This document shows, one piece after another, positions 19,569 to 29,552 of a stretch of 64,000 nt of DNA. The notes under the pieces were generated by a model. That model was not told where the DNA came from, ran no database searches, and saw only the letters and a program-made list of their open reading frames with translations. Source of the DNA: Tetracentron sinense (lineage: Eukaryota > Streptophyta > Magnoliopsida > Trochodendrales > Trochodendraceae); contig CM026559.1 of NCBI GenBank assembly GCA_015143295.1, positions 16,134,826 to 16,198,825 of the forward strand, in the 5' to 3' direction. A program made the position numbers and the translations under genes. Every line of letters begins with the position of its first letter. Within the stretch, counting starts at the first letter, position 1.

Positions 19569-20888
19569 GTGTGGACTACACGAAGCCCTCAATGTGGCTT
19601 TGGTCTATCTCCGCAGATAGACCTAGTCAAACAAACCTCTGTGGACCGGTCAAACAGCCAGTCCTTAATTGAGCCCTTGCAGACTGACTCTATGAGTTAG
19701 TCTGCGGACAGGCTTAAAAAGTCAGTCCCGTAGATAACCCTTTGTGTTAGTCCTTAGGGGATTTGACATGTGGATAAGGTTTGCCCTTGCGAACAGATCC
19801 ACATCCAAGCTTGTAGATAGGCTCCATGAGTCCATCCACAGGCCAGTCAAAGACTAGCCCAGTCCGTGACCATAAAAGGCCATGGACCTAACCTAGACCA
19901 AGGCTTAGACCCATACCTTGTATAGGTTCGCGGACTGACTAAGGTCTGACCTTGGTCCGCAGTCCAAATATACTTGGACTTGACCCATGGTCTCACCTCG
20001 TTAATTGCGGACTGACCAAGGTCAGTCCTTTCCCAGATGGCAGCCATTATTTGACCGCCATGTGGCAGGGAATCCTTAATAAAAAGGATTCTCTACCAGC
20101 TTTGGGGGATCCTAAGATAGAGATCATCTCTCTTTCTCTAAGGAGAGGGTGCTATATGGCACCCCATCCGAAAGGAGAAGTTATCTCTTCACTTTTCTGG
20201 AAAAATAAGAATATTTCCCCTTTTTGGGGGAAAATTTTGATCCTTGCAGGTTTCCCAAAAAAAAGAAACTAATTTGGAGTTCTTCAAAAAGGACTCCCAT
20301 CCGTGTGGTTTATCGAAGATAAGAGAAACCAACTGTCATTGGACAGATGACCCTCTTTAAGGAGAGTTGGCCTCTTTTGATTTTCTAAAAAAGAGGAAGT
20401 CAAAGGGGAGTCCAAAGAGGACTCTTCAAAATGGATAAAAGAGAGAGTTTCTCACAAGAAACTCCCAATGCAAATTTATTCATGTAAGTGGTAAAGAAGG
20501 AAGAAGAAAAAAAGTTTTCTTTTTGCAGGAACATAGGAACCAAGGAGGAAGAAGGAGGATCTCCCCCATATGGAGAATACCAGGTGAACCCTCAATAAAG
20601 CCACCTCTCTTTCAATTCTTTCTTTTTGATGCTAAAACCTCTATGAGGTATCTTATAACGCCTACATGGGACTTAGGCAACCCCAATAAATAAAAAATAT
20701 ATTTTATTCAAAATATCTATTCTTCTTTTAATCTTTCTTCCTGATTAGAGGTACTTCCTCTAAATAGGGAAGGTAATTAACAGTCTGAGTTTACTCAGAT
20801 TGGAAGGATAGTGCCCCACAACAAATAATAAACTTCGTACATTAATGGAGGAAATTTGATAAGCAAAGAATAATTTCTGCTGCTTACA
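19569..20888 (+). repeat. Element I: 5' LTR rich in stem-loops
   Basis: Inferred start TGTGGACTACA at 19569 and end CTTACA at 20888, just before a TGG primer-like site. The LTR is packed with perfect or near-perfect hairpins: 19602-19623 (9-bp stem), 19679-19705 (12-bp stem with one G-T pair), 20009-20028 (9-bp stem, AA loop), 20070-20091 (8 bp), 20147-20164 (6 bp), 20408-20424 (6 bp) and 20445-20464 (7 bp). The start coordinate is less certain than the end. No gene inside. Confidence 0.55.
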
Positions 20889-21819
20889 AATTAATGGCAC
20901 GCCCGGTGGGACTTTCTTCTGCTCTCATCTTTAAAAAAAGATAAAAAATAAGAAGAACAAAAAAAAAAGATGAGTGATTCTTTCCTCTCTTTTCTTATTG
21001 TCGCTGACTAGGATCATCGAGACTGTATGCATTCGTTGGGCCTACACCCTGACCATCAACTGGTGGGTGTACGTACTCCCAATCTGGATCCCGGTGACTC
21101 ACCCACTCACCTGGGCCGAGGTGGCAGTATCTCCAGCCAGGCAGGTCAAGCCAATTGGCCAGACCTCTGCAAAAAGGCCATGGTCACTAGACCAGGCCTC
21201 TGTTGAAGACGCTCTAATCCATAACAGAAGCAGGACCCACACCATCAACTCAGGGGTGGAAAGATAGTCTACCCGCCTAAATAAAAGTCAGGCAGCCCAC
21301 CCACATCAGGCTGCTTGCCAAAAGCAGGTCGCCAGTCCGCGGGTATCCCAGAGGATGCCAGCCAGCCGATGGGCACCTCAGAAAAGAAGTGCCCACCTGT
21401 AGATATATCTGTCCGTGGAGACAAAGGAGGGTGCACCCAACCGGGTGCACACAAGGCAAAGTGGCTCAGCTACTTCGTGATAGGTCAACCCAAAAGGCAG
21501 ACCTATGTCACTGGAAACCCTGAAAGGGGATTCCAACTTTGTTAACCCTTTGGGGTCAACTAATGGAGCAAGCTCATTTCGAGCCCAAACCATAAACCAG
21601 TCAAGGTCTAAACAGGAGAAGCCTTATAGGTCAATCCTAAAACAGACTGTTGAGGTCCCCTAGCCCAAGTCGGTTGTTGGGAGTCATCCTTCAAAAGTTT
21701 ATCAACAGAAGGGAGATGCTGCCCAAATTATCTCAGAGCGAAAGAACAAGGCCACTGGCCTAAAGGATTTTATGGAAGCTTTTCCAGCAAAGTTGCAGAG
21801 AACCACTCCGCAAACCGGA
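20889..21819 (+). mobile_element. Element I: primer site and leader, left part
   Basis: TGGCACGCCCGGTGGGAC at 20895-20912 looks like a primer binding site and lies 6 bp after the LTR end. The sequence that follows is non-coding and again hairpin-rich: GTGCACCC-AACC-GGGTGCAC at 21431-21450 is perfect. Open frames here show no recognisable domain. The leader is interrupted by C at 21820 and continues at 59480. Confidence 0.55.
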
Positions 21820-22072
21820 TATCGTGACCCAAATACCCCTAGGAGTTAGGGATACTTTAGCTTGTGACTGTCGTGTCATACCATCCCGTATGACACATAA
21901 GGCACACATACTAAACTATCGGAGTACACAAGTTATACATGGCGGAAACGATTTAAAATCAATTACTCCTATCATTTGGTTCAAGTTTGAACCAACAAAA
22001 TATATATCCAAAATATGGAGTGGACAAGTCCCACTCTCAACATAAGCAAAATATCTCCTCTTCCTAACATAG

Positions 22073-22207
22073 TCAGCAGAAGTCAAAGTCGAGCCGCCTA
22101 TCTGGTGATCCATCATCCTGGTAGTGGTCCATAGAAGGCTTCGGGTTGTAGTATTTTTCCTCTACCCAAGGCTCTGAACCACACAAGTCGAAAGGAACCA
22201 GTGCACC
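22073..22207 (-). CDS. Micro-ORF homologue in element C 3' LTR
   Basis: From the GGT after CAG at 22207 an open frame of 44 codons ends TGA at 22073. It reads G-A-L-V-P-F-D-L-C-G-S-E-P-W-V-E-E-K-Y-Y, then P-S-M-D-H-Y-Q-D-D-G-S-P, and ends D-F-D-F-C. The P-F-D-x-C...P-W-V-E-E core matches the peptides of A, B, E, F and K. The copy in the other LTR (57938-58075) keeps the same frame with W-I-E-E-E-Y-Y-D-P-E-P. The hairpin upstream is in a different frame relative to the core than in A, so coding homology begins at the CAGG. Confidence 0.45.
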   Translation of the reverse strand, partial: GALVPFDLCGSEPWVEEKYYNPKPSMDHYQDDGSPDRRLDFDFC

Positions 22208-23190
22208 TGTCGATGATAACAAATATCGGCTGAGCGTGGAATACTCAGCGTATACATACTACTAACAACAAAGCAATAATATCATGGAAGTATGCGAGGC
22301 ATGGAGACTGAAATCCTTAAAATATATCAAATTGTAGAAACCATGAAATAGCATGTGTGATGACATCCGAAAACTAAAACCGTGTAAGTCTTGCGATAAT
22401 CATAGCCTTGTGAATTCTCTGAGCCGTGTTAAGTTCATAGAGTTCCTTAGAGTCATTTATGATCCATAGAGCCTTAGAGCAATGCCGTAGAGCAAAACCA
22501 TAGAGATCTTAGAACATTTATATTTATGATCCTTAGAGCTTGTACATCTATCTTAGACCTTATCATAGAGTTCTTTGTGAGTTCAATATGATCCTTAGAG
22601 CTTGTGAACCGATCTTAGACAATATCATGGGGTTTCTTAAAATCATCATATGAGTCACTTATTCAAAACCCTTCTTATAACTTTGAGAAATCCATAAAAA
22701 ACCCGGTTCATGCGAGATATGAGAAGCATATGAGAATAATAACATATTTAAACATAAAAGTCCTTAGAGGCACTAAACCAAACATATAGAGTGCATAATA
22801 ATGGTAGTTTACATCCAAGTATAAAAGCAACATCACGCACCATATCAACCTAAGATTTTTGGCATAGAATGAGAAAAACATCATGTGGTGAACTAGTATT
22901 ATCACAAGTTTGGTAGTAGAATGTATCTACCTTGGTGAAATCGATGAATTCGATTCCAAGGGCTTGGAACAAGTGAGAACCTCAACTTCTTAGTTGGAGA
23001 ACACCAAAGAAGGGAAGATCTTGATCTTTTCTTCGAGCTTGAGCAACACCCTAGCTTTCCCCTTTCTTCTCCTCTCTAACTTTCTCAAAAATATGCCCTA
23101 AGGGTTTCTGAAACCCTTAGGCACGAGCTTTATAGGCAAGGGTGGTGGTTAAAAGAGTTAAACACCCTTAATGAAGCAAAACTGCATATA

Positions 23191-23380
23191 ACCGATCGAT
23201 CGGTGGTCAAGATCGAGCGATCGGTGGCATACCGAGTGATCGGTGTTTTGACCGAGCGATCGGTTGAAAACACCCTCTATGGAATTTTTTCCCATACAAA
23301 ATTTTTGACTAGTTGATAAATACCGATCGATCGCTGGTTGACCGAACGATCAATATTATCACCGAGCCATCGGTTCTCCC
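23191..23380. repeat. Palindrome cassette of element C (3' LTR), word ACCGATCGATCGGT
   Basis: A perfect 14-bp palindrome at 23191-23204, then degenerate copies (ATCGAGCGATCGGT, ACCGAGTGATCGGT, ACCGAGCGATCGGT), the spacer CTCTATGGAATTTTTTCCCA plus TACAAA (23275-23300), then three more words to about 23374 and CTGTTTTTGC. The 5' LTR copy is at 59062-59245. Confidence 0.9.
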
Positions 23381-23610
23381 CTGTTTTTGCTGCAAAATCC
23401 TTTTCCCACTACTTGGACCTTCTCCTTTCAAACTCTAACACCTTGTACACTCAAAACACACTCCCTTAGGCTATATATACCTATCAACACATGCACACGA
23501 TATATCCAAACATTGTCATTAGCATAAAACCCATTAGGGTACAAGACTCCACTTGAACACCATTCACACACTATTCACTACTCAATTAAATGAAGATTGG
23601 GGGTTCTACA

Positions 23611-23622
23611 TCCTCCCCTCCT
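23611..23622 (-). other. Polypurine tract of element C
   Basis: AGGAGGGGAGGA on the minus strand, directly before the LTR start. Confidence 0.85.
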
Positions 23623-23694
23623 TACAACAATTTTGTCCCCGAAATTGGAACGATACCAAAAGAACCAGAAGAAACAAATTACATGAAAAGAACA

Positions 23695-25144
23695 TCAAGA
23701 AAACAAATGAGGGTACTTTTCTCTCACGTCAGCTTCATGCTCCCACGTAGCCTCTTCTGCAGAATGGTGCTACCATTTTACGAGGACTAATAGGATAGCC
23801 TTGGTGCGCAAGACTTGATCTCGACGATCCAAGATTTGAGCCTTCTACTCAACCAAAGTGAGATCCTCTCCAATCTCCACGGGATCAAGAGCAATGACAT
23901 GGGACAGATCCAGAATGTATTTCCTGAGCATGGAAATGTGAATTACATTATGGACCGCTGCCATGTGAAGTGGTAGGGCTACCCTGTAAGCAACCTCACC
24001 AACCCTAGTGACGATCTCGAATGGCCCCACATATCTAGGGCTGAGCTTCCCTTTCTTCCTGAACCTCATGATTCCCCGACTTGGTGAAATCTTCACAAAG
24101 ACCCGATCCCCAACTTGGAATTCCAAATCTCTGCGACAAGTGTCCGCATAGCTCTTCTACCTATCCTGAGTAGTTTTCAACCGTTCCCTGATGACCTTGA
24201 TCCTTTCTACAGTCTACTCAATTAATTCAGGACCCAATACCTCTCTCTCACCAACTTCGTCCCAGTAAAGAGGAGATCTACAACTTCAACCATACAGAGC
24301 TTTAAAAGGCACCATTTGGATGCTCGTCTGGTAACTGTTGTTGTAGGCAAACTCAGCCAGTGGCAAGTGTTCCTCCCAACTGTCCTGAAAGTCCAACATA
24401 CAAGCTTGGAGCATATCCTCTACAACCTGGTTCACCCGTTTAGTCTTCCGATCAGTTTGAGGATAAAACACAGTGCTGAAATCTAACCGAGAACCCATAG
24501 GGCTCTAAAAAGTTTTTCAGAACCTAGAAGTAAACCTAGGGTCTCGATCAGACACTATGGAAATTGGCACATTGTGTAGATGGACCACCTCCTTGACACA
24601 CAAGGCTACCAACTGATTCGAACTGAACGTAGTTCAGTAAGGAAGAAAATGTGCAGAATTTGTCAATCTATCCACTATCACCCAAATAGCATCGGAGCCC
24701 TTCGCCTTCCGTGGCAAGCTAACGATGAAATCCATCGAGATATTCTCCCATTTTCATTCCGGAATAGGGAGGGACTGTAAAAGACCTGCTGGCCTCTATT
24801 GCTCGACCTTCATCTGCTGGCACACCAAATATCTAGAAACGTACTCTGCGACTTTCCTCTTCATGTTTAGCCACCAATAGTGCCTCTTGAGGTCCTAGTA
24901 CATCTTAGTACCACCAGGATGTACCGTGTACATGGATCGATGAGCCTCGTTCAAGATCTCAAGTCTCAACTCTGGGTTGGCTGGAACACACCACCTACCC
25001 TTGAATGTGATAGTACCACCACCACTCACGGTAAAATCTTGACTACCACTACTCACCGACTTGTCCCAGTAAGCAAGCAACTCATCATCGGAATCCTGCA
25101 ACTTCTTGATCCGATCAAAGATATGCGGCCTAACTGATACATTT
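23695..25144 (-). pseudogene. Element C integrase and chromodomain-like tail
   Basis: Minus strand, downstream part of pol after the G insertion. It starts in the linker before integrase and encodes the HHCC finger region (H-R-S-M-Y-T-V-H-P-G-G near 24920, C-Q-Q downstream), the integrase core (S-M-D-F, S-D-R-D-P-R-F), the C-terminal [12 protein letters not shown] block near 24050 and a tail E-E-A-T-W-E-H-E ending TGA at 23695. About a dozen stops interrupt it, many at former Gln, Arg or Trp codons. Best-preserved stretches are 23845-24126 and 24895-25101. Confidence 0.9.
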
Positions 25145-26525
25145 TGTAATGCCCCAGAATTTTAATATAATAAAATTATGGGTTTATTGGTCCTTAATTG
25201 GGGTTAATAAGTTAAGTATTTAATTAAATTATGAAAAGTGAGTTTGACTCAGGATTGAGTTGTATTGATAAAATCTCAATATTTCTTCTCGAAAACCGCA
25301 CAGTGTGTTGGTCGACTACCGGGATCTTCACCTGTCATATTGATCCCATCAGGTATCGTCTCGCAGGACCGCAGGGACATCATGTAAGAAAATCAAGAAA
25401 ACGAAAAATTTCCAGATTTTCAAAAATTAAGTGGGACTCAATATTTCTTGGGAATCCTAATAGAAATCCGTTCGGTTGATACCAGTGGGTGCTGATCGGT
25501 CGTGGGAACTAACATCTATCGTTTCGGCAGTTAGTTATCTCAAATGAAGAAACGGCGGCCTGTTTTGTGTCTGAAATCAGGAAATTAGTGGGTTTTACAG
25601 TTTTCTTCCAGACAAAAGTGCAGCTGTCAAAACTCAATATTTTTCCCTGAAATTTTTATAGCGGGTGTCGGACTGTTCCTAGTTCGGTCACTTGAAGTTT
25701 CGATTTCGTTGCATGTCATTTAGTAGGGTTACGAGAAGCCGTAAACGTGGAAAAACGGGATTCTGGTCAAACCAGTCAATGCCTTGTCATCATGGCCCAT
25801 GTGATAAGCACATGGCTTTCACATGGCCTCACCACCTAAGCACCACATGGCTGTCCACATGCCTATGTAAAGAGGGTTAAACCCCTTCATTTCTCACACA
25901 TAGATTAGTGAGGCGAGACTCTACCCCCATAATTTTTAGAGAGAGAAAGTGAGGAGAGAGAAAGGAAGAGAGAGAAAGAGGAGAGAGAAAGGAAGAGAGA
26001 GAAAGGAAAGGGAGGTCCCCTTGGGGTTTTTCGATGTCCCCGACATGTTGGCGACGTTCAATTTTATCTCTAGTATCTCGATTGGCATGTAGAGAGAGAA
26101 AGAGAGAAAGTGGAGGTTAGAGAGAGGAGGTTTATCTAGAGGTTTTCTAGCATTCTGATCGCATTGGCGATGACCATTTCAACATCCAGAGCCTCAAAAG
26201 TTGTGTAGTAGGTAAAATCCCTCTCCATCTCTTCTCTTTTCCCTTGTTTAAGCTACTTTAATTATGTGGAATGGTTAGGTGATATTATGTGTGGATGGAA
26301 AAAGGTCGGAGACCTTACTAATGATGTATGGATGAGATGGATGAGAGTGAAAATGGAGCAGAGGGATGGAGCCCTTGTTTTCGGGCTGTTTCTAGATCGG
26401 AATTTAGGCTCAGTGTAATTTGCGATAGATCGCAGGGGAAGTGCGATCGATTGCACCACAAGAAGTTATGAGAGCTTGACTGGGCTTCTATATGTGTAAT
26501 GCGATGTGATTTTGACATTGTAAGG

Positions 26526-26803
26526 CAATGGTAGGGTCCATTGGACTGGTTAAGTTCCCTATCGGAACTACTCTTGTATGATGTGATGTTTGTTTTAAGG
26601 CAATGGTAGGTCCATTGGCCTGGTAAAGTTCCACCCCGGAACAATCCCTGCATGATGGGATGTTGTTTGAATGTTGTAGGGTGATGGATAGACCCATCAG
26701 CCCGGATATGTTCCCTATCGGAATAACTGTATGATGTTGTGTTGTTCGAACATGGTAAGGCGATGAAATAGTTCATCGGCCGGGTAATGTTCCACACCGG
26801 AAC
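26526..26803 (+). repeat. Four tandem ~79-bp units, each with two hairpins, in G
   Basis: Units start at 26526, 26601, 26682 and 26761. Each has stem 1, a 6-bp stem (CAATGG/CCATTG, CAATGG/CCATTG, TGATGG/CCATCA, CGATGA/TCATCG), and stem 2, GTTCC/GGAAC (GGAAT in unit 3) around a 5-base loop CTATC or ACMCC. Stem 1 differs between units but pairing is kept in all four. Confidence 0.88.
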
Positions 26804-27160
26804 CGTATATCATCAAACTTGGTCCATGGGTGTGAGGCCCAACTGGTTCAATCATTCAAGCAGGGATTGAATAATTGAGGACTTTCTATGGTTAGAAAAC
26901 CTAACCTACATGAAATGCTGTCTGTGTTCCCTCTTTGGCTAGGTCCGGAGAGGCGGTATCTATTATAAGCCCGGGTTCCTTGGTAACTGTTAGTCAGGAG
27001 AGTTAGGACGGCATTGGGCCATGGGCTCAAGTTTGGATTGGGGCCTATGGACCCAGTGATGTATTGAGTTTACGAACTCAATGATGTTACCTTAAGGGGG
27101 CATTGGTCTGTGTCTGCAGGTATGCACCCAACAGAGGCTGTGATGATATATGATGGTAGC

Positions 27161-27480
27161 TGTCAGAGGTGTTGTGCCTGACAGGATTTGATGTCAGAGG
27201 TGTTATGCCTGACAGAGGTAAATGTCAGATGTGTTTTGTCTGACAGGATTTGATGTTAGAGGTGTTGTGCTTGACATGATTTTATGTTAAAGGTGTTTCC
27301 TGGTTATTAGATGGGTGTTCTTGGCATATCAGATGTGTTATTCCTGGTAGGTCAGATGTGTTCATGGTAATCAGATGTGTTTCCTGATAAGGGTGTCATG
27401 TCAGAGGTGTTATACCTGACAGAGTGATATGTCAGATGTGTACCTGATAGACAGGTGTTTCCTGATGGTTAGGTGTTTAT
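27161..27480 (+). repeat. TGTCAG...CTGACA hairpin repeats in G (left block)
   Basis: Repeats of TGTCAGAGGTGTTRTGCCTGACA form stems at 27161-27183, 27192-27214 and 27223-27245 (the last closed by A-T instead of G-C), then decay into TCAGATGTGTTYCTGRT phrases. The array continues after J at 39885-40180. Confidence 0.8.
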
Positions 27481-27487
27481 TGGTGGT

Positions 27488-29552
27488 TGAAAGTATGCCT
27501 CTTTTTAATTTTAGAAAAAAACAGTTCTTGGGGGGCATACATCGAATCCCAAGATCTGACTAAGATTCTAATTGATTTTATTCAATGAAGGTTAGAATAA
27601 CATCACCTTTGCGACTTTGAAATTGTTAAGTCAAATCCACGTTAGAATAGTACTCGGAAAACTTCACAAGTGTCAAGTCTCCTGTCGATTCACACGAACC
27701 TTCTTTTTCCTTTAAAGCTTTCTCTAATAGAAGCTAATGGCCCTTCCAAATTTCCATGCTCTTTTATCTTTTCTTCTTTTCTTTGATTCAAGAACCTTTC
27801 TTGATCAAACAAGATCCAATCTTGATTTTCAAAGAACTTGTTCTTGATCATCAAGATCAAAAACCAAACAAAAAAGAAGAAGGAGAAGGGTGATCGTACA
27901 CCCTCAAAGGGGGAGAGGGCTGGGCGTGAACTAGAGGAGAGGGAGAGAAGAAAAAAAAAATTCTGGAGAATTATATTATTTAAAGGGCTGGGTATCCAAT
28001 CCTTTATATAAGTTCCCTCTTGGTTGCTTGAATTGTAATCCAATTATAATTCATTAACCTTATCCTAAATCAATTAGGATTCCTCAATAGTTTCCTTTAA
28101 TTAGTAACTAACTAACTAACTAACTAACCTTATCTAATAAGGATATTAGTTATTAGAAACTAATTAAATAAATAATAACAATTATTATTTCCTCCATGAA
28201 GTGGGCGTCCCACCCTAGGTGGGTCCCACCCTACACACCTAAAGGGTTTCCAAAACCCTCTTGGTCACTTGAATTATTCTTTTTTTAATAATTCTCAATG
28301 GGTCCTACCCATTTGGTTTTTCACATCCAATGTGATTCCACCGTTTAGAGCTTCACTATACCAAATAGTGATTACTTAGAGAAATTAATTAATTTAATTA
28401 TAAATTAAATTAAATACTTTAAGAAGGTCCTTGGGTGTGGGATCTAAAGAGATCTTCTACTTTCGGTTGTGGGACCAAGTACTTCACCTTTTTGGTTGAA
28501 GCATTGTTACTAGGAAACACCTTTCCTATACTCCATTAGGATTATAGAATTTTATCTATATCCCTAGACTTCCACCAATCACAATTAATGTCCATTAACA
28601 CAATGTGAATAACCTCCAGAAATTAGAGAATTGCTTATAAGTACCATCTCACAATATATTTACAAATAAATCCTTCCACATTTCGATATCACTTGTAAGC
28701 TTCCGGGATTGGAACAATTCCACTGTCTTAGTCCCTAGCTTATGAATAGAACCCTTTCTCGTGATTACTTTTTCAATGAACTGAACCTCCAAAACACTTT
28801 TGAAGAAACATTAGAAAAGAACTGACATATATATTTATATATACTTTTCCATATTAAAAATATCAACTTCGATAAAGACTATTTTACCGAAAAACACCAG
28901 TACTGGATTTAACAGATCAGTTCAATAAGTATCACCTTGATATCATTATCTCCAATTAAGGAGTTGTGGATTCCTTATTGAGTGTTTACACACTTCTCCA
29001 AACATAGTGTACATGACCCAACGTACCCGGAGTTAGTCCTGTGTATTGGACATTGCCGATTGGCACATCAAAGCCATATAGACAAATGTCTGAGAAGATG
29101 TTAACCTCTCAGGTCTAAGGACAATTTGTCAAATAGATAACCCTAATACAATCTGACAGTGTATTCCATAGGGTATCCACTAGTGACCCCGTTCAGTATT
29201 ATGTACTTGCTACATATACTCATATGTTAGTCAAGAGTCACCACTCTCTCTAAATGAGATTCATCACACTATCTCATAGAACTACACATGTGAAAGCCAT
29301 GATGAAGTACGGCATCCAACCAGTACTCTAGAGGCTTCGAACAATATTAGGTTTACAAGGAACCGGAAAATCATATCTCCTCGCAACCTTTGCATGATTT
29401 TCTTACAATATTACCTATGGAATTTTATGTCTTCATCATATGAGACAGTAATTAATATAAATACCCTTTATAGTTGGTTGTGTGAATATGATGCTTATCT
29501 AATCAACATAGAAAAGTCTCTTATTGGCTTCCGAGGGCATATATATCTAACA
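27488..29552 (-). repeat. Element J 3' LTR
   Basis: 2065 bp, reading TGTTAGATATATATGCCC from 29552 on the minus strand and ending GGCATACTTTCA at 27488. It is close to 37673-39879 but lacks a 142-bp stretch present there. A 117-codon open frame (27690-28043) is shared with the other LTR and shows no known domain. Confidence 0.92.

Larger units (their letters stand above)
21820..23610 (-). repeat. Element C 3' LTR
   Basis: 1791 bp, starting TGTAGAACCCCC on the minus strand at 23610 and ending GGTCACGATA at 21820 (last CA decayed). It contains the conserved hairpin at 22229-22249, a micro-ORF homologue at 22073-22207, repeated CCTTAGAG phrases (about 22430-22620) and the palindrome cassette at 23191-23380. 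Confidence 0.88.
25145..27487 (+). repeat. Element G: solo LTR, first part
   Basis: Starts TGTAATGCCCC at 25145. With 39880-40794 and 50917-51062 it forms one LTR of about 3.4 kb ending GGGGCGTTACA at 51062. The two ends form an 11-bp terminal inverted repeat with one mismatch. Flanks CATTT (25140-25144) and TGTTT (51063-51067) differ by two transitions, a decayed duplication. Between them C's integrase linker becomes continuous. This part holds GA-rich sequence (25930-26120), two TGCGATCGATCGCA-type words (26421-26455) and stem-loop arrays. No primer site or coding domain was found, so it is a solo LTR. Confidence 0.8.

Noticed and set aside
20974..21267. 97-codon open frame in element I leader
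   Set aside because: No domain, low similarity to Gag, and the region is dominated by hairpins; likely chance.
25930..26120. GA-rich tract as a promoter or polypurine tract
   Set aside because: It lies inside LTR G, not next to an LTR start, and looks like simple-sequence GAGAGA/GGAAGA expansion.
27690..28043. 117-codon open frame in J's 3' LTR, also at 37876-38229 in the 5' LTR
   Set aside because: The two LTRs are nearly identical, so conservation carries no information. The peptide has no domain I recognise and no homologue in other LTRs here.
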